The notes: generated by a model not told the origin, from the sequence alone. Positions 19,041 to 28,806 are shown, counted from the stretch's first letter. The stretch is DNA of 64,000 nt from Bacteroidota bacterium (GCA_016721305.1 JADKIH010000005.1:124001-188000), one strand, 5' to 3'. Program-made: numbers and translations.

Positions 19041-19053
19041 CCGAATTCAAATT

Positions 19054-19947
19054 ATGGAGCTTCTCTCACCAAGCAACTTCCCAGACTACGAACTCATAGA
19101 TTGCGGCAATTTCGAAAAACTCGAACGCTTTGGTCAGTATATTACCATTCGTCCCGAGCCGCAGGCTTTGTGGGATCCGGTGATGACGCAGCGTGACTGG
19201 GAGAAAAAAGCACATATCAAATTTGTTCCTAACTCTTCTTCGAGCGGAACGTGGAAGCGACTGAAAGATATGCCCGATCGTTGGGTAATCAAATATGGAC
19301 TCAAAGACGGTTCGGGAAAAGTCGACACGAATATTTCCTTTCGTCTTGCTCTCACTTCTTTCAAGCATGTCGGAATTTTTCCGGAGCAGGCGGTGAACTG
19401 GGATTACATCTACACAAGTTGTTTGCGTATGAGTAATCCAAAACCAAAAGTCCTTAATCTCTTTGCATACACCGGTGGTGCTACTCTTGCAGCCAAGGCA
19501 GCGAACGCCGACGTCATCCACCTCGACTCAATCAAGCAAGTCGTATCCTGGGCCAATGAAAACATGGAGCTCAGCGCGCTCGATAATATCCGCTGGCTTG
19601 TAGAAGATGCTATGACGTTTGTAAAAAAAGAAGTTCGTCGTGGCAAAAAATACAACGGCATCATTCTCGATCCTCCAGCCTACGGTCACGGCACCGACGG
19701 ACAGAAATGGAAGCTCGAAGAAATGATTAACGAAATGATGCACCACGTCTTCGATCTGCTCGATGACGAAGAACGCTTTTTGATTTTGAACACATACTCT
19801 CTCGGCTTCTCTTCGCTCGTGGTAGAAAATATGTTGAAAGGATATAAAGATCTTCACACCGGGGAACTCTATCTCGACTCCACTTCCGGATTGAAATTGC
19901 CGCTGGGTGTATTTGGCCGTTTCTGCCACATTAAGGCTGGTCTTTAG
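19054..19947 (+). CDS. Class I SAM-dependent methyltransferase, RlmI/RlmK-like
   Basis: 297 residues. The SAM-binding motif is VLNLFAYTGGATLAAKAANA, followed by an acidic residue in VIHLDSIKQ. The catalytic-type motif is IILDPPAYGHG (DPPxxG), and the end is LPLGVFGRFCHIK. This pattern belongs to the RlmI-like rRNA (cytosine-5 or guanine) methyltransferase group, but the N-terminal PUA domain of RlmI is absent, so the target base cannot be named. It acts on RNA in the cytoplasm, most likely 23S rRNA. The leader contains a fold-back array. Confidence 0.82.
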   Translation: MELLSPSNFPDYELIDCGNFEKLERFGQYITIRPEPQALWDPVMTQRDWEKKAHIKFVPNSSSSGTWKRLKDMPDRWVIKYGLKDGSGKVDTNISFRLALTSFKHVGIFPEQAVNWDYIYTSCLRMSNPKPKVLNLFAYTGGATLAAKAANADVIHLDSIKQVVSWANENMELSALDNIRWLVEDAMTFVKKEVRRGKKYNGIILDPPAYGHGTDGQKWKLEEMINEMMHHVFDLLDDEERFLILNTYSLGFSSLVVENMLKGYKDLHTGELYLDSTSGLKLPLGVFGRFCHIKAGL

Positions 19948-20176
19948 TCTTTAATCCGTAGTCTGTAGTCTTTAGTTCGCTACACGGTAACAGATAGGCA
20001 ATGCTGAAAGCATCCCGCTGCTGATCTTCACCGTTCACGATACCATATTTTATTTACATTTGAGTATAGTAAGCGTTGCAATTACTACCGGAGAATATCG
20101 GTCTATTCTGCCTCCTTCGGCACTCGTGGAATTAATAATTTTTGAGTTGATCAAATTCTTACCTAATTGATTATCG

Positions 20177-21817
20177 ATGTTCAGGCTTCTTCTTCTTTTA
20201 TTTTTCTATTCAAATTTGATCTTCGCACAGTTGCCGCTGGTACGACAATGGGATGTATCATTTGGAGGAAGTAATCCCGACATTCTTACGACTCTTATAT
20301 CATCAAAAACCGGGGGATTTTACCTTGGAGGATATTCTCAATCCAATTGGGGATGTACTAAAACATCTATAAACAAAGGCGGTTATGACTTTTGGATTGT
20401 AAAATGTGACTCCATTGGACGCAAAGAATTGGATTTGGATTTGGGTGGAACTAATATTGATTTTATGGCCGATATGGATTTGACTCCGGATGGAGGATTA
20501 ATCATAGGTGGATCTTCATACTCCGGTGTATCCGGCGATAAAACAAAACCGCTCAAAGGCAGCGGCGATTACTGGGTAATAAAAATTGATGCTAACGGAA
20601 ACTTTTTATGGGATCAGGATTATGGCGGATTAAACTTCGACCGTCTTTCTTCCATTCGAATGACAAGTGATCAAGGTTATATTATCGGAGGCAGTTCTTT
20701 ATCGCCTGCAGGAGGAGATAAGTCGCAGGGAAATTGGGATCCGACACAGGCTAGTGAGGATTTTTGGATTATTAAAATTGACTCACTAGGAAATATCATG
20801 TGGGAAAAAACCTATGGTGGTCTAACTATCGATCGACTGCTATCAATCCGTCAGTGTGCCGACGGAGGCTACTTCGCAGCAGGCATGTCGAATTCCGGAA
20901 TAGGCGGAAATAAATCGGACAGCACAAAAGGAAATTTCGACTATTGGTTACTTCGACTTGATTACAAAGGCAATCTTCTTTGGGATAAGGATTATGGTAG
21001 TACAAATGCTGATTTGCTTGGCGCTATGGAAATAACCAATGATCAAGGGTGTATTCTAGGTGGAATTTCCATGACCGGTATTAGCGGTGATAAAAGTGAT
21101 TCAGGTTGCACGTCGTGGGATTACTGGGTTGTAAAAGTTGATTCTTCAGGAAACATTCAATGGGATAAAGATTTCGGCGGGAATCAGGTAGAAGATGATC
21201 TCGGTCAAATTCTCAAGACGCAAGACGATGGTTTTCTGATTTGCGGTGCATCGTACTCTCCCATCAGCTGCGATAAAACTGATGCGAATCTTGGAAGAGA
21301 ACAATCATGGGCTATCAAAATTGACAGCACCGGAAACACGCTTTGGTCAAGAACACTCCAAACTTTTTTCCCTAATTCCGACGACGAGAGTTGCTTTGCC
21401 GTTCAGACAAAAGATGATGGTTACGCTTTTGCAAACAGCACACAAGGACTGCACTACCAGGGCGATAAGAATTCACATACATGCGGAGACTTCGACTATT
21501 GGTTGATTAAATTTTCTGACCCGAATATCAACACCGCGATCAACAACGCTCCAACCGGAAACACTTTGTTTTCCATTTCACCAAATCCATTTCAAAACGC
21601 TATATCTATATCTTCGGGCGAACCGTCTCTAAAGAATTTAGAAATTTGTGTGTTTAACATGCTGTGGCAAAATGTTTTTCACTCGAAAAATATTTCCCCG
21701 GGAGGCGATCAAAATCTAACACTTGACCTTAGCTTCCTTAAAGAAGGTCTGTATAATTTGGTAATTAAATCAGACACACAGATAACTACACTGAAAATCG
21801 TGAAAGCCGGAGAGTGA
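20177..21817 (+). CDS. T9SS type A cargo with propeller-like repeats
   Basis: 546 residues with a signal peptide (MFRLLLLLFFYSNLIFAQ). Seven repeats of about 55-60 residues follow the pattern DGGxxxGGxSxSxxxGDK...DYWxxKxDxxGNxxWDxxYGG. They resemble blades of a beta-propeller or KGG-type surface repeats. The C-terminal 75 residues are a T9SS type A tail (SISPNPFQNAISISS, LKEGLYNLVIKS, LKIVKAGE). It is probably a surface or secreted protein of unknown binding specificity. The gene stands alone between short intergenic regions; TAGTCTT-like units lie upstream at about 19943-19980. Confidence 0.82.
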   Translation: MFRLLLLLFFYSNLIFAQLPLVRQWDVSFGGSNPDILTTLISSKTGGFYLGGYSQSNWGCTKTSINKGGYDFWIVKCDSIGRKELDLDLGGTNIDFMADMDLTPDGGLIIGGSSYSGVSGDKTKPLKGSGDYWVIKIDANGNFLWDQDYGGLNFDRLSSIRMTSDQGYIIGGSSLSPAGGDKSQGNWDPTQASEDFWIIKIDSLGNIMWEKTYGGLTIDRLLSIRQCADGGYFAAGMSNSGIGGNKSDSTKGNFDYWLLRLDYKGNLLWDKDYGSTNADLLGAMEITNDQGCILGGISMTGISGDKSDSGCTSWDYWVVKVDSSGNIQWDKDFGGNQVEDDLGQILKTQDDGFLICGASYSPISCDKTDANLGREQSWAIKIDSTGNTLWSRTLQTFFPNSDDESCFAVQTKDDGYAFANSTQGLHYQGDKNSHTCGDFDYWLIKFSDPNINTAINNAPTGNTLFSISPNPFQNAISISSGEPSLKNLEICVFNMLWQNVFHSKNISPGGDQNLTLDLSFLKEGLYNLVIKSDTQITTLKIVKAGE

Positions 21818-21875
21818 TAATAATTCTGCCGGAAATAACATTATTCTTAGCACATAACAAAAACAACTATTGTTC

Positions 21876-22616
21876 ATGAAAGCAGGCATCATTGTCATTA
21901 CACTTCTGTTGACGGCAGCATTTTCAACGAACGCTCAACTAACACAAGAAAAAATATTATACGATGCTTTAGACAAAAAAACTGACAGCGCCAATTGCGA
22001 CCATTACTCCATTTTCAAATATGATGATACTACAAAGGTATCAGGAACGGAAATGAAGTATTCAAAAGATAACATACTGCTTTCAGATGTCCATTATTCC
22101 AATATTGAACACCATAAGCGTTTTGGTAAAGCGATATATTATTTTGCCGATGGCAGCTTACATGCCAGTATGAACTACAATGAAAATGGTTTTAATGGCG
22201 AATTAACTTCTTATTATAAATCCGGCCAATTATTGCGAAGAGATTCTTTTGCCGATGACAAATTTATTACCGGAAGATGCTTTACCGCTGAAGGAAAAGA
22301 CACTACACATTTCGATTACGAAATTATGCCTCAGTTTCCGGGTGGAGAAGACAAGCTTTTGAGATACATAATGAAGAACTTGCACTACCCACATGAGGCT
22401 GCAGAGAATGGCATCATGGGAAGAGTTTATGTGACCTTCAACGTAACAAAAACAGGTGAAATTGAAAATGTCAAAACCATCCGAAATATTGGAGGAGGCT
22501 GCGACGAAGAAGCCATTCGAGTCGTAAAAAATATGCCTGCTTGGTCTCCGGGATATCAGGATGGCGTTCCTGTAAAAGTCCAATTTGTTCTTCCAATTAA
22601 CTTTTCATTACGATAG
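21876..22616 (+). CDS. Exported TonB C-terminal domain protein
   Basis: 246 residues from the ATG at 21876 (a TTG lies 6 bp upstream). The signal peptide is MKAGIIVITLLLTAAFSTNAQ. The middle part has MORN-like strands (YYFADGSLHASMNYNENG, SYYKSGQLLRRDSF). The C-terminal 90 residues are a TonB domain: PQFPGGEDKLLRYIMKNLHY, GRVYVTFNVTKTGEI, and GGGCDEEAIRVVKNMPAWSP. Unlike true TonB it has no proline-rich periplasmic spacer or N-terminal anchor, so energy transduction is uncertain. Such proteins are common in Bacteroidota as periplasmic or outer-membrane-linked factors. Confidence 0.82.
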   Translation: MKAGIIVITLLLTAAFSTNAQLTQEKILYDALDKKTDSANCDHYSIFKYDDTTKVSGTEMKYSKDNILLSDVHYSNIEHHKRFGKAIYYFADGSLHASMNYNENGFNGELTSYYKSGQLLRRDSFADDKFITGRCFTAEGKDTTHFDYEIMPQFPGGEDKLLRYIMKNLHYPHEAAENGIMGRVYVTFNVTKTGEIENVKTIRNIGGGCDEEAIRVVKNMPAWSPGYQDGVPVKVQFVLPINFSLR

Positions 22617-22702
22617 TTCCGAACAAATAAAAGTTTACCTTAGCCCATACCCACGAGTGCTTTTTTTACAATCATTAGTTTCACTAAAATCATCTCCCAA
22701 AA

Positions 22703-23128
22703 ATGGAAGCAGCAACAAAAACAATGATCACCGTAGAAACAAGTGTACACGCATCAACAGAAAAAGCATGGGGCTTCTGGACAAAACCTGAGCACATCGT
22801 TAACTGGAATAATGCTTCGCCCGATTGGCATACTCCGGAAGCAAAAAATGATTTGAGAGTCGGCGGAAAATTCAGTTTCATCATGGCTGCAAAAGACGGT
22901 AGCCTTCAATTTGATTTTAACGGTGTTTACGATGTCGTAAAGCCTTTTGAATATATCGAATACACAATCGCCGACGGACGAAAAGTGAAAATCACTTTCA
23001 GCGGCCACGGTAACGAAACAAAAATCGTTGAAACCTTCGAAGCCGAAAATGAAAACCCTGTCGAAATGCAAAAGATGGGATGGCAGGCGATACTAAATAG
23101 CTTTAAAGCGTACGTCGAGGGGTTTTAG
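22703..23128 (+). CDS. SRPBCC / AHSA1-domain protein
   Basis: 141 residues, the full length of a single START-like AHSA1 domain. Typical parts are ITVETSVHASTEKAWGFWT at the N-terminus, VGGKFSFIMAAKDGS in the middle, VKPFEYIEYTIADGRKVKI, and the C-terminal helix MQKMGWQAILNSFKAYVE. The fold binds hydrophobic ligands or, in Aha1, Hsp90; here no partner is indicated. The gene follows the TonB-C gene by about 86 bp and may have its own promoter. Confidence 0.85.
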   Translation: MEAATKTMITVETSVHASTEKAWGFWTKPEHIVNWNNASPDWHTPEAKNDLRVGGKFSFIMAAKDGSLQFDFNGVYDVVKPFEYIEYTIADGRKVKITFSGHGNETKIVETFEAENENPVEMQKMGWQAILNSFKAYVEGF

Positions 23129-23377
23129 TCTGAAACACCCCTGTCGAAATTCCCTTTCCTCAGTCTTCAATTCAACAAGTCTTTAGTCTTTTGCTCCTAG
23201 TCGGCATCCTTCGTTGACCGGAAACACTATTGCCCATTCTCAAATTCCGAAATTTGCGAAATCCCGAAACCCTTTAATACGTTAAATACCTGGTCAAAGC
23301 CTTAACATTTCGGCCTTTTCAGCAGTATAACGCCCACATCATCACCAATAAATCACCTTTTCAGGCGTTTAAAATGC

Positions 23378-23385
23378 TAAATTTG
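23378..23385 (+). promoter_or_regulatory. -7 element TAAATTTG
   Basis: TAAATTTG matches the Bacteroidota TAnnTTTG consensus 26 bp before the DUF4175 start. A T-rich -33 region (about 23358) is weaker than consensus. Confidence 0.55.
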
Positions 23386-23411
23386 CATTAAGCCCTGACC
23401 GGCTGCTTTCT

Positions 23412-26400
23412 ATGAACGATAATTATCAAATTCTCATCTCCCGTCTGGATGCCTTCATCCGGAAGTACTATAAGAACCGCCTGCTTCGGGGTGCGATCTA
23501 CGCATTCACTTTTGCATTGGCGTTCTACCTGCTTGTAATCACTCTCGAATACTTCGGTCACTTCAGCACGGGTGTTCGTACGTTTATCTTCTACTCATTC
23601 ATCATCGGTCTCTGTGCCATCGTCGGACGATTCGTCATCGTGCCGTTAATGCACTTGTATCGTTTCGGAAAAATTATTTCGCACGAACAGGCGGCCGATA
23701 TCATCGGTCACCACTTTTCGAATGTGCAGGATAAATTGCTCAACGTTCTTCAACTGAAAAAGCAAGCCGACGAACAACCAACTGTTCACACTGATCTTCT
23801 TCTCGCCGGTATCAACCAGAAAATTGAAGAACTTAAACCGGTTCCGTTTATCACTGCCATCAACCTGAATGAGAATCGTCGCTACGTGCGATTTGCTCTC
23901 ATTCCTCTTGCCGTTCTGCTTATCCTCGTTTTTGCTGCACCTTCACTCGTGAAAGACAGCACGAAACGTCTGATCGAACACGAAACGCATTTTGACAAAC
24001 CTTCTCCGTTTACTTTCGAACTCACGAATAAAGATCTGAAAGCTGTTCAACAACAAGACTTCCAGCTCGACATTCGTATTAATGGAAATGAAATCCCTGC
24101 AGAGGCATTCATTGAGATCGACGGCAATCAGTTCCGACTTGAGAAGGAAAATCTAACGACTTTCCATTATCTCTTCAAAAACATTCAAAGCACTACTAAC
24201 TTCCGTTTGTTCGCCGACGGATTTTACTCAAAAGAATTTACACTCGAAGCATTACCGAATCCGTTACTGATGAATTTCACCGTTCATCTCGAATATCCTG
24301 CTTATCTGCACAAGACAAATGAGACCATCAGCAATACTGGCGATATGGTTGTTCCGGCCGGAACAAAAGTGAGCTGGGCGTTCATCACAAAAAACACGGA
24401 AAGTATCACTCTTCTTTTTCACGATACAATTGTAAAACTTCAGCCTTCCGACGAAAATAATTTCGCTTACTCTCGTCGCTTTTTCAAGAACGATTCGTAC
24501 TCGATTACGACGAGCAATCATTTCATGAATAGCAAGGATTCGATTCACTACGCTATTTCTGTTGTGCCCGATATTTACCCGTCTATTTCTGTTGAACAAC
24601 AACGCGATTCTTTCTCGACTAAGCGTACCTATTTCAAAGGCACGGTGAAAGATGATTACGGCTTCTCTAAGCTCACATTCAATTATCGCTTCCTCAAATC
24701 GAACGATACCATTGACACAAATAAAGACAAGTTAAAAACTGAATCGTTGCCGGTTAGCAAAGTGCTCACGACGGATCAATTCTTCTATACATGGGATCTG
24801 GCGACCGTAAACATTCTCGCCGGCGATGAAGTGGAATACTACTTCGAAATTTCCGATAACGACGGTATCAGTGGTCCAAAATCAACTCGCTCGCAATCGC
24901 AAGTTTTCAAAGCCCCTACGCTGAAAGAAATTTCTGAGAATAACGAGAAGAATAATCAGTCGATCAAGGACGATTTGAAAGAGTCGATCAATAAGGCTAA
25001 GCAGATTCAAAAAGACCTCAACGACATCAGCAAAAAACTGATGGATAAAAAAGAATTGTCGTACGACGATAAGAAAAAGGCGGAAGATCTTTTAAAGAAA
25101 CAGCAAGAGCTCGAGAAAAAGCTCGAAGACATTAAGAAGAAAAACGAGCAGAAGAATCAGCAGGCCGAGGAGTATAAGAAAACAAACGAAGACATTCAGC
25201 AAAAGCAAGACCAGCTTCAGGCTTTGCTTGATAAATTAAAATCGCCGGAACTTCAAAAACTCATGGAAGAGTTGCAGAAGCTTATGGACAAAGTCGACAA
25301 AGACAAGCTGCAGGAGAAATTAGGTGAAATGAAGCTCGACAATAAAGATCTTCAGAAGGAACTCGAACGCACGATTGAAATTTTCAAGGAGATGGAATTC
25401 GAGCAGAAGATGCAGGAGAATATCGACAAGCTTGCCGAATTGCAAAAGAAGCAGGAAGACCTTGCCAATAAAGCCGACGACAAAAATGCCGATAGCAAGG
25501 AAATGAAAGACAAGCAGGATTCGCTGAACAAAGAATTCAACGACTTCCGTAAAGACATGGATGAGCTTGCGAAGAAGAATGAAGAACTCGAGAACAAGCA
25601 AGACTTAGAGAATACCGATAAGGAAGAAGAAGACATTCAGAAAGACATGCAACAGAGTTCGGAAGAGCTCAATAATAATAAGAGTACGAAGGCTAAGAAG
25701 TCGCAGAAAAATGCGGCGCAAAAAATGGATCAGCTTGCTCAGAAGATGAACAAGAACAAGCAACAGATGCAGAAACAAGAGGACGAAGAAGACGAGGATG
25801 CTTTGCGTGCTTTGCTGGAAAACTTATTACGGCTCTCTTTCAATCAGGAACAGTTGATGGCTAATTTAAAAACTGTCGACATCAATAATCCGCAATATCT
25901 TAAGCTGAGTCAACAACAACAAAAGCTGAAAGACGATGCGAAGATGATTGAAGATTCACTCTTTGCTTTAAGCAAACGAGTGATTCAAATTCAATCGAAG
26001 GTGAACGAAGAAATTTCGAGCATCAATCTGAATATGGATGAAGCGCTCGACAATCTCGAAGCACGCTTGGTTCCTCAGGCCCGCAGCCGTCAGCAATTCG
26101 TAATGACGTCGGTGAACAATCTGACGCTCATGCTCAGTGAAGTTCTTCAGCAAATGCAGCAGCAGCAGGCTCAATCGATGGCTACTTCTACCTGCAATAA
26201 GCCCGGTATGAAGAAGTCGATGTCACTCGGACAGCTCCGTAAAATGCAGGAAGAGCTCAACAAGAATATGAAGAAAATGAAGGAGCAGATGCAGAAGATG
26301 GGGCAGAATCCTCAGGGCAAAAAAGGCAATCAGGGCCAGAGCATGAGCGAAGAGCTGGCTAAGATGGCGGCTCAGCAGGAATTCATTAGAAATGAGCTAA

Positions 26401-26768
26401 ATAAGATCAATCAGAACGAAAATAAAGACGGTAAAAACAGCCTGGGTAATCTCGAAGATATGGCCAACCGGATGGAAGAAACCGAAAAGGATATCGTAAA
26501 CCGAATGATTACCGAGCAAACCCTGAAGCGCCAGCAGGAAATCGAGACCCGATTGCTGGAAAGCGAGAAGGCCGAACGCGAGCGGGATCAGGACGAACAA
26601 CGGAAATCGGAGGAGGCAAAAAATGCTTTTCACCGTAACCCTGCCGAATTTGACGAGTATAAAAGATTAAAGTTAAAGGAAATGGAACTGCTCAAAACCG
26701 TCCCTCCTTCCTTGAATACTTATTACAAACAGAAAGTCAACGACTACTTCCAATCAATTGATAAATAG
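23412..26768 (+). CDS. DUF4175-like large membrane protein with long coiled coil
   Basis: 1118 residues. Two membrane helices lie near the N-terminus (about 24-45, 57-78) and a third at about 158-178 (FALIPLAVLLILVFAAPSLV). An extracytoplasmic Ig-like region follows to about residue 505, then some 600 residues of very polar Lys/Glu/Gln coiled coil with QQQ tracts (LQEKLGEMKLDNKDLQKEL, EVLQQMQQQQAQSM). This layout matches Bacteroidota DUF4175 proteins, whose role is not established; an envelope-spanning or mechanical role is conceivable. The stop is 7 bp before the RsbW-like gene, so the pair is an operon. Confidence 0.8.
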   Translation: MNDNYQILISRLDAFIRKYYKNRLLRGAIYAFTFALAFYLLVITLEYFGHFSTGVRTFIFYSFIIGLCAIVGRFVIVPLMHLYRFGKIISHEQAADIIGHHFSNVQDKLLNVLQLKKQADEQPTVHTDLLLAGINQKIEELKPVPFITAINLNENRRYVRFALIPLAVLLILVFAAPSLVKDSTKRLIEHETHFDKPSPFTFELTNKDLKAVQQQDFQLDIRINGNEIPAEAFIEIDGNQFRLEKENLTTFHYLFKNIQSTTNFRLFADGFYSKEFTLEALPNPLLMNFTVHLEYPAYLHKTNETISNTGDMVVPAGTKVSWAFITKNTESITLLFHDTIVKLQPSDENNFAYSRRFFKNDSYSITTSNHFMNSKDSIHYAISVVPDIYPSISVEQQRDSFSTKRTYFKGTVKDDYGFSKLTFNYRFLKSNDTIDTNKDKLKTESLPVSKVLTTDQFFYTWDLATVNILAGDEVEYYFEISDNDGISGPKSTRSQSQVFKAPTLKEISENNEKNNQSIKDDLKESINKAKQIQKDLNDISKKLMDKKELSYDDKKKAEDLLKKQQELEKKLEDIKKKNEQKNQQAEEYKKTNEDIQQKQDQLQALLDKLKSPELQKLMEELQKLMDKVDKDKLQEKLGEMKLDNKDLQKELERTIEIFKEMEFEQKMQENIDKLAELQKKQEDLANKADDKNADSKEMKDKQDSLNKEFNDFRKDMDELAKKNEELENKQDLENTDKEEEDIQKDMQQSSEELNNNKSTKAKKSQKNAAQKMDQLAQKMNKNKQQMQKQEDEEDEDALRALLENLLRLSFNQEQLMANLKTVDINNPQYLKLSQQQQKLKDDAKMIEDSLFALSKRVIQIQSKVNEEISSINLNMDEALDNLEARLVPQARSRQQFVMTSVNNLTLMLSEVLQQMQQQQAQSMATSTCNKPGMKKSMSLGQLRKMQEELNKNMKKMKEQMQKMGQNPQGKKGNQGQSMSEELAKMAAQQEFIRNELNKINQNENKDGKNSLGNLEDMANRMEETEKDIVNRMITEQTLKRQQEIETRLLESEKAERERDQDEQRKSEEAKNAFHRNPAEFDEYKRLKLKEMELLKTVPPSLNTYYKQKVNDYFQSIDK

Positions 26769-26775
26769 CACCTTA

Positions 26776-27198
26776 ATGCAACTCACAGGCGAAAGTCAGA
26801 CCCTCGAATTAGCATCGAACCCTGAAAGTATTTCAGTGGTTGAGCGCATGATTGAAGATATCCGTAACCGCTACAATGTGAGCGAGGATATGTTCGGAAA
26901 TATGCTTGTAGCCATTACCGAAGCCGTTACCAATGCTATCTATCACGGAAATAAATCGGATGCTTCTAAAAAAGTAAGCATCAATTGCACTCATACCCCG
27001 AACAATATCGTTTTCACAATCGCCGATCAAGGCAGTGGCTTCGATTACTATAATTTACCCGACCCGACTTCTCCTGAAAACCTGGAAAAAGAATGTGGTC
27101 GAGGCATATTCCTGATGAAACATCTTGCCGATCAGCTGATCTTCTCTGAAGAAGGCCGCGTAGTAGAGATGAATTTCAAAATCGCAGGAACTAATTAA
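26776..27198 (+). CDS. RsbW-like ATP-binding protein (HATPase_c_2)
   Basis: 140 residues from the ATG at 26776; a TTG at 26758 overlaps the previous gene. The GHKL ATPase boxes are the N box VAITEAVTNAIYHGNKSD, the G1 box IADQGSGFD and the G2 box CGRGIFLMKHLAD. Single-domain proteins of this type act as anti-sigma or anti-anti-sigma serine kinases (RsbW/SpoIIAB). No sigma factor or STAS antagonist is encoded next to it; the partner gene is DUF4175. It is followed by two terminator-like hairpins. Confidence 0.85.
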   Translation: MQLTGESQTLELASNPESISVVERMIEDIRNRYNVSEDMFGNMLVAITEAVTNAIYHGNKSDASKKVSINCTHTPNNIVFTIADQGSGFDYYNLPDPTSPENLEKECGRGIFLMKHLADQLIFSEEGRVVEMNFKIAGTN

Positions 27199-27221
27199 GA
27201 CAGTTAGAGTTTGGTTAGACG

Positions 27222-27254
27222 AGAGGAAGCAGGGAGAGCTTCCTCTTTTTTTTT
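27222..27254 (+). terminator. Rho-independent terminator
   Basis: The perfect 9-bp stem AGAGGAAGC / GCTTCCTCT (27222-27230 with 27238-27246) is followed by nine T residues. It closes the DUF4175-RsbW operon. Confidence 0.9.
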
Positions 27255-27261
27255 GTACACC

Positions 27262-27320
27262 CTTAGTGCCTTAGTGTCTTAGTGGTTATTTTTTTACCAC
27301 TAAGACACTAAGGCACTAAG
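27262..27320. repeat. Perfect 25-bp fold-back of CTTAGTGT octamers
   Basis: Three octamer units (CTTAGTGC, CTTAGTGT, CTTAGTGG) at 27262-27286 are exactly complementary to 27296-27320 around the loop TATTTTTTT. It ends 2 bp before the stop of the convergent gene on the other strand and probably serves as that gene's terminator structure. Confidence 0.93.
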
Positions 27321-27322
27321 AA

Positions 27323-28222
27323 TTAGAACCCTTTTCCGAAACGAAAGACTACTCCCACTCTTACTCTATCTGTCGGGAAATCATTCAGTGCTGCCTGATA
27401 GCTGATCTTGTAATCAATCTTTAAAGAAGAAAATTTTAGTCCTGTACGAAAGACAAGCGGCTTGTCGCCATCACTCATATAACCATTGTACCCGGCGATT
27501 TCATTCGTAAAAGCAAAATGATTAAATCGAAAATCGATCCCTGCTCCATAGAGAAAACAATCATTTTGTAAATGAAGAATGTCGAACGTCTGATACACAT
27601 AAAACCCGGCCATGGCGTAAACCCGAATGGCTTTTAGAAATTTCTTATTCGTGGCAAATGTTTTCCCTCCGCTGACATCAAAATAATAACCCGGGCCATC
27701 GGTATATCGTGCTTCACCGAGATTTGTACCGGAGGCTGTTCTTAAAGCCATTCGAAGAGAAAGATCCGGCCAATGCTTTTTATCTTTTAGTAATTGAATG
27801 TTTGTAGTGAAATAAATATCACCACCGGCTTTTCCTTTCCCGCTTTTCCCGCGCGATGCACGCAAGTCGCGAGTGATGGTATCGGTTTGAAACCATTCAA
27901 CAGGAATAACATCAATCGAAAAAGCAATTTTTGAATTATAAAACGGCGCATATCCGCGAACAAAAAAATCCTGCGTATGATCGCCCGTACTAAAATGCGC
28001 ATCGCCTGCTGCTTCGAGTTGAAAAGTCGAATCATTCTCTGCCTTCGAAACATCCGGAACCGGCAATGCATTCGGCCCCATAAACGCCGGTGAAATCGTC
28101 ATGTAATTTTGCCAGGAGGTATGACCGTCCCAGTGATGAATCTGATTCCACCAGGAGTAGTCGATTTGACTGCTTGCTTCTAAGGAGCAACAAACTAAGA
28201 ATACATATAGAACTCCTTTCAT
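27323..28222 (-). CDS. Probable outer-membrane beta-barrel protein
   Basis: 299 residues from MKGVLYVFLV; the frame extends 11 codons upstream into octamer repeats (TTAGCAAA), which is unlikely to be coding. A signal peptide is followed by alternating amphipathic strands ending in aromatic residues (KIAFSIDVIPVEWF, LRMALRTASGTNLGEARY, GYYFDVSGGKTF, KIDYKISYQAALND) and a final strand VGVVFRFGKGF. This is the pattern of a small porin-like barrel. I do not recognise a named family. It is convergent with the RsbW-like gene and divergent from ybeY. Confidence 0.7.
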   Translation of the reverse strand: MKGVLYVFLVCCSLEASSQIDYSWWNQIHHWDGHTSWQNYMTISPAFMGPNALPVPDVSKAENDSTFQLEAAGDAHFSTGDHTQDFFVRGYAPFYNSKIAFSIDVIPVEWFQTDTITRDLRASRGKSGKGKAGGDIYFTTNIQLLKDKKHWPDLSLRMALRTASGTNLGEARYTDGPGYYFDVSGGKTFATNKKFLKAIRVYAMAGFYVYQTFDILHLQNDCFLYGAGIDFRFNHFAFTNEIAGYNGYMSDGDKPLVFRTGLKFSSLKIDYKISYQAALNDFPTDRVRVGVVFRFGKGF

Positions 28223-28371
28223 AGTGCGAGAATTAGCAAATTTGGAGATGAGCAAATTAGCAAATTGATCCGTTCGTTAAACCGGAAGATTGCAAATCAT
28301 TTACCTTCATTGGCCTCAAAATATGCCACTACCTAAATCAAAGGAGCTAAATTTTTCTATACCTTGCCCAT

Positions 28372-28806
28372 ATGAAAAACAGCTCCATCCATTTCTTCAA
28401 AGAAAGTGTTTCATTTCGTCTCACCAAACAAAATCAGCTTCGAAAATGGATTAACACCGCAGCTAAAAAAGAGAAATTTTCTATCGACAACCTGAATTAT
28501 ATTTTTTGTTCAGACAAGTATTTAAAAAAAATCAACAAGGACTATTTAAATCATAATTACTACACAGATATTATCACCTTCGACATCTCCACTCAAAAAG
28601 GAAAAATTGAAGGAGATATTTTCATATCAATTGATCGTGTTCAGGCTAATGCAAAACAATACAAAGTTTCCCCCGTTGATGAACTGCGTCGTGTCATGAT
28701 ACACGAACTTTTACACCTGACCGGCTATAAAGACAAGACTGCAAAAGATCAGGCGGAGATGCGGAAAATGGAAGACTATTGGCTCGCACATTTTGATAAA
28801 ATCTAA
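28372..28806 (+). CDS. ybeY: Endoribonuclease YbeY, rRNA maturation factor
   Basis: 144 residues. YbeY is a zinc-dependent RNase for 16S rRNA 3' end maturation and ribosome quality control. Family features: YIFCSDKYLKKINKDYLNH, YTDIITFDIS, GDIFISIDRVQANA and the metal site region RVMIHELLHLTGYKDK. In most bacteria the site ends GYDH; here the position of the third histidine is Lys (GYKDKT). From memory this is usual in Bacteroidota, but it leaves only two histidine ligands visible in the motif. TATACCTTG just before the ATG is a weak promoter-like element. Confidence 0.92.
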   Translation: MKNSSIHFFKESVSFRLTKQNQLRKWINTAAKKEKFSIDNLNYIFCSDKYLKKINKDYLNHNYYTDIITFDISTQKGKIEGDIFISIDRVQANAKQYKVSPVDELRRVMIHELLHLTGYKDKTAKDQAEMRKMEDYWLAHFDKI

